Source of the DNA: Oxyruncus cristatus
Lineage: Eukaryota > Chordata > Aves > Passeriformes > Cotingidae
Length of the DNA: 64,000 bases
NCBI GenBank assembly: GCA_013399855.1
Contig: VXAY01005610.1
Span: 62,582-126,581 of the forward strand
Direction: 5' to 3'
This document shows positions 60,293-64,000 of this stretch, piece after piece. The notes under the pieces were generated by a model that did not search any database, was not told the origin of the DNA, and worked only from the letters and a program-made list of their open reading frames with translations. Every line of letters starts with the position of its first letter. Within the stretch, counting starts at the first letter, position 1. The translations under genes and the position numbers were made by a program.

Positions 60293-63200
60293 GAGAGAAA
60301 TAAATACTTCTGTGAAATTTGTTTTTACCTAAATTTATAGAAGAGATATTCAGAACACCATTTCTTTTCTCTTTCTGCTTTCAGACTTTGCTCTGTGAGA
60401 GATAATTAAACATCTATTGTGAATTTGCTTCTGGAAATATGAAGTTATTGGTGTGATAATGTGTGTGCTTTATTGGCTTCTATAAGCAATTAAAAAATCT
60501 GGATTTAGGCATATTGTTTGTTATTTTTTATTGATAGGGTTAATTATGGCTGTGAGCCATGGAAATTAGTATGTGACTTTCAAAGATTCCATTGATTGAT
60601 TATGGTAATATATCTAAGAAGTACTGCTTAACTGAATTTTTTGATTTTGTGATTTTTTTTTTCCCCCTGAGTTTAAGATCTATTTCATTTTATACCAGTA
60701 AGAATTTGAACTTCTATTTACTGCTCATATTTCTTGTTCTGACTGATATAAAATTGTCTGTTTCACCTGTGGCCACAATTTTTTTAACACTTGTTTTTTT
60801 TACACTTGAGTGTAAACTTATATATAGGATAACTGTTATCAACTCCTGCCTGCATCCATGAAGTGAATAAAGAATTATAGGGTTTCCTGTTTCTCAACTT
60901 GCCTGATGTGTGTTCAGGCATCAGGGGTGACCTGCTTGTAGGCCTTTTAAGTGGTATCAATAGCTTGTGTAAGTTCTTGAATAAAAAAATACTGTTGTAA
61001 AGAAGAGTTAAATGCAGATGTACTCAGTCTCTTTACTTGTTTCTGAGACTTTTCTACTAGGCTCAAGTGCACTGAGGCTTTTGTGTGACCTTGGACACTG
61101 GCTTTGCTAATCTGTGATGTGAGAACACTATTTTGTTCTGGAGGAAACATCAAAGCAAACAAACTGGCCTTCCCTCCTTACTCTGCCCTGATCTGTGGAG
61201 CACTTCTGCAGAGCAGCGTGGTTGGGTTGTGTAGCAAAGTTACTGGGGTCTCCTTTTGTGCATTAGCTTTGCTGTGGGCAATGACCTTTGCACTGGCAAC
61301 GGGAAGAGGTGGATTTGCCCTAGTGAGGGTTCAACAACTTCCAAAAAGATAGAGAAATAAGTAGTCAGTTTTAATGTAACAATCATGGAGCTTCTACCTT
61401 ATTAATCTGCTTCCTGAAAAAACCTGTTTTCCCAGAGAGAACCTATGCATGGGATCCACATAGGTATTATTGCATGTTTACATGTTAAGGATCCAAATGG
61501 GAAAATGGTGCACCTGTAACTGTCTCTAATTGTTGAGGCCATTTTGACTATTGAATTGAGCAGATATACCTGCCTCTGCCATTAACTTGTTTTCCAGAGA
61601 ATGCTGTCCATCTGCTTCAAAGTGTCTTAATGCATGCTCGGCTTCATTACGTGCTACTACAAATCAAATAAAAAGGGATAAGTGCCTACATGACACAGCC
61701 TGATTTACATTTTAGGTACATTTGTTTATTTCTAGCAGCTAGATATCGCTTCCTAGGTTGGCCTACTTATTAATTTGCATTTATATAGTTTCTGTGTTGT
61801 TATTTTGTGGATGTCTTGTCTTTCCTTCTCTCTTCTTTCTTTCTGTCTATCTTTCCTGCTTTATTTTCTCAGATTTTTTTTTTTTGAAGTTGGAATTATT
61901 TTCATATTTAATGTCACTGAAAAAATAAGGCAAATATATATACTTCAGAGGTTGCACAGGTTAGAAGTGGTATGTAAGACATCATGGCTGTTAAGTGAAT
62001 TCATAGTACTCCTCTGTGTGTCCTACATGCACTATATGGGATTTAGGGGTATTTCCCCATCCAACTTTTAGATACAAGAGACACACAAGGTTTTTATCAC
62101 CGATTAAATAGCATGCAAACCTTCCAGTGTTTGCTCTTTGTTTCAGGGCTTTTGTGTTGGCTCTCCATCTCTAACATTACCTAGATTGTCTTTCAGTTAT
62201 GGGATCAACTTACTTTTTCACTCTTTTCTGAAAACTGTAACAGAGAGCAATTGGTTGGCATAAATGATATTCTGGAGCCTGAAAAATACTAACAGATACA
62301 ACATGTAGGGCTGATGGGATTAAAGGAGAAACCTGTGTATTTTTTTAGCAATACAAGAGGAGGTTCATTAGAGAACACTAATAGCTTTGACCGTGATTTG
62401 TAAGGCAGTAATAGCAAAAGGCATCTTGCTGTTCCTGCTTTGCAGGCAGTATGATTGAAACACATTTTTAATTCCAGCTTCTGCATTGAAATGGGATTAG
62501 TGTATTCTTTGTGTTTAACATCTTGTGATTCTGTAACTTCCAGAGCTGAAGTTGTTTGTTCAACATTATTATTACCTTTAGTACTGAGAGAAAAGTTTTC
62601 TCCTACTAAAACGTTTTAAGAATAAATTTTCTTAAATTTTATTGTCTGTGGCTGTAGGTAAAAGGTTTCAGCTATGGCTGCTCTGAGAATACTGTTCAGA
62701 AGCATTCATAAGGTGCCTTGCTACTGAAGTCACCTAAATAGGTTGCTGACCTAAAAGAACTATTGTTAGTCCGAAAGAGGGATTATGGCACATCCCTTTC
62801 ATCAAAGCATTCCTTCCCCCAACTACATTTACTCCTGATTTTTATTCTTCAGTCTGGCCTTATCCATCTCTCACTGTAATCCTCAGAAGATCCTCCTTGG
62901 CATCTTTAGCAGTTGAATCAAGCTTCGTTTTCATTTTCCTTATTCGCATTCAGTCAAAGCAAATGCAGTGTTTCTTACTTCTGGCTACTAACAATAGCTG
63001 CTAAATCACTGCAAAACAATGTTTGCTTTTTGACCCAATTGCCTACAAGGCATTCTTTGGAACAAAGCAGATATGCTTTTTAGTGTGTTATGAAGATAAC
63101 GCAGCAGCTGTATTTGGCAAGGGTGCACTGGTTTAAATATCAGTGTCTACCAGACTAGAGGATGTCAAAAAATGGGAAATAAGTATGACCATAATAGGTG

Positions 63201-64000
63201 ACTATGTAAACCATGGCTTATCATGAAACATGCAAAGAAAATACTCTGGATCAACAGAGGTTTGGTTTGCTTATGTCAGGGAACTGGTGTATTTAACTTT
63301 CTATATTGCTTTGACCTTGGCTTGCATACAGTGTTATTGCTGGTATGATAGACTCTGTCACTTTTCCAGATATGTATTTTAACTCTGTATGAGAATTGAA
63401 AGTGGATTCTACCAAAACTTCATGTTTTAGAAATAGAGAAATTTGTGCTTTTATTTTGAAATCAGGTAGTGACTTCAGCAGTGGGTTAAATACTGTACAC
63501 AAACTTATCTGTGAAGCTTTTAATTTTTATCCTAAAATTGATCTTTCCCATTCTGCTTGACTTAAAAAGTCTATGTATTTAGTAGCATGGTTGTTTAGTT
63601 TTCTCTGCAGTAAGGTGACTTATTGAAGTGCCAGAATATATTTTGCTGTTTCTCTTCATCCATTTATATCCCCTACCTCTGAAGCATTGATCCTTTTCCA
63701 GTTTAAAGTACTGTGTATTCTCATGCCTGCTAGTCATTTCATTTTAGCAGTGTTCACATGGAGTTGAGGTTGTATTTAGGAGAAATCATATATTAATAAT
63801 AACAGCAATAATAGACAACTGTTGGACTATGTGAAGATCTAGCTGAGGTGTACAGATGGTCCACTTTTCTCCTTCTGCATTGCAGCCACAGAAAGAGGTG
63901 AATAATCTTGGGGAAAAATTGTTTTAAAAGCACCCCTTTCATTTACATTTACATCACGGTAATGGAAACTTTACAGCCCAAGAGAAATCCTTAAATCGTA

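Larger units (their letters stand above)
59464..64000 (+). other. TRPS1: TRPS1 intron, right end of the window, non-coding
   Basis: AT-rich intron with a very A/T-rich low-complexity stretch at 59610-59742, a 14-bp tandem duplication at 60265-60292 and a pyrimidine/T-rich stretch at 61812-61885. Open frames (for example 61775-62071 over the pyrimidine stretch) are chance. The GATA-finger exon of TRPS1 does not appear before the window ends. Confidence 0.6.

Noticed and set aside
1..64000. CRISPR arrays, operons, phage or bacterial defence systems
   Set aside because: The sequence is a vertebrate intron. No regularly spaced repeats, ribosome binding sites or dense gene packing occur.
1..64000. 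Endogenous retrovirus or paired LTRs
   Set aside because: No gag/pol/env-like frame, primer-binding site or paired long repeats were seen. The only exact long repeat pair noticed is 29 bp and its interior has no such features.

Overview
The window looks like a piece of a bird genome (or at least a sauropsid one). It holds one real coding segment, a single internal exon of TRPS1, near its left end; the remaining ~63 kb reads as non-coding DNA of the next intron. TRPS1 encodes the zinc-finger, GATA-type transcriptional repressor mutated in human trichorhinophalangeal syndrome. A bird is suggested by 5'-truncated CR1 LINE copies with the typical (ATTCTATG)n tails at about 53.03-53.09 kb and 58.74-59.46 kb, by the low density of repeats, and by degraded MIR-type SINE fossils. 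The species cannot be told.

Layout. Bases 1-930 are the end of the upstream intron, closing with a polypyrimidine tract and AG at 929-930. Bases 931-1534 are the exon (604 bp; 201 complete codons plus one base finishing a split codon). It encodes a C2H2 finger followed by a disordered, acidic/proline-rich linker. The exon stops at the phase-0 junction just before the segment that encodes the GATA finger in TRPS1. That GATA exon is not in the window, in line with a very long intron at this position in the vertebrate gene.

From 1535 to 64000 the sequence is AT-rich intron with no further exon, RNA gene, CRISPR array or complete mobile element that I can support. Its open reading frames are short, AT-biased and unrelated to any family I recognise. 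The intron contains microsatellites and homopolymers; a 300-bp polypyrimidine tract with a 67-base assembly gap (15846-16143); a CpG-enriched, GC-rich patch (7.86-8.35 kb); MIR-like fossils; two nested CR1 copies (58738-59463); an exact 29-bp direct repeat 696 bp apart (39339 and 40035); and several stretches whose motif content suggests conserved enhancers. The clearest of those is 26.38-26.62 kb, which carries a perfect TGACAGCTGTCA (TGIF/MEIS/PKNOX-type) palindrome.

I found no convincing undescribed biological system. The most worthwhile leads are the 29-bp repeat pair, the TGIF-palindrome block, a possible intronic polyadenylation isoform that would end TRPS1 before its GATA finger, and the GC-rich patch.
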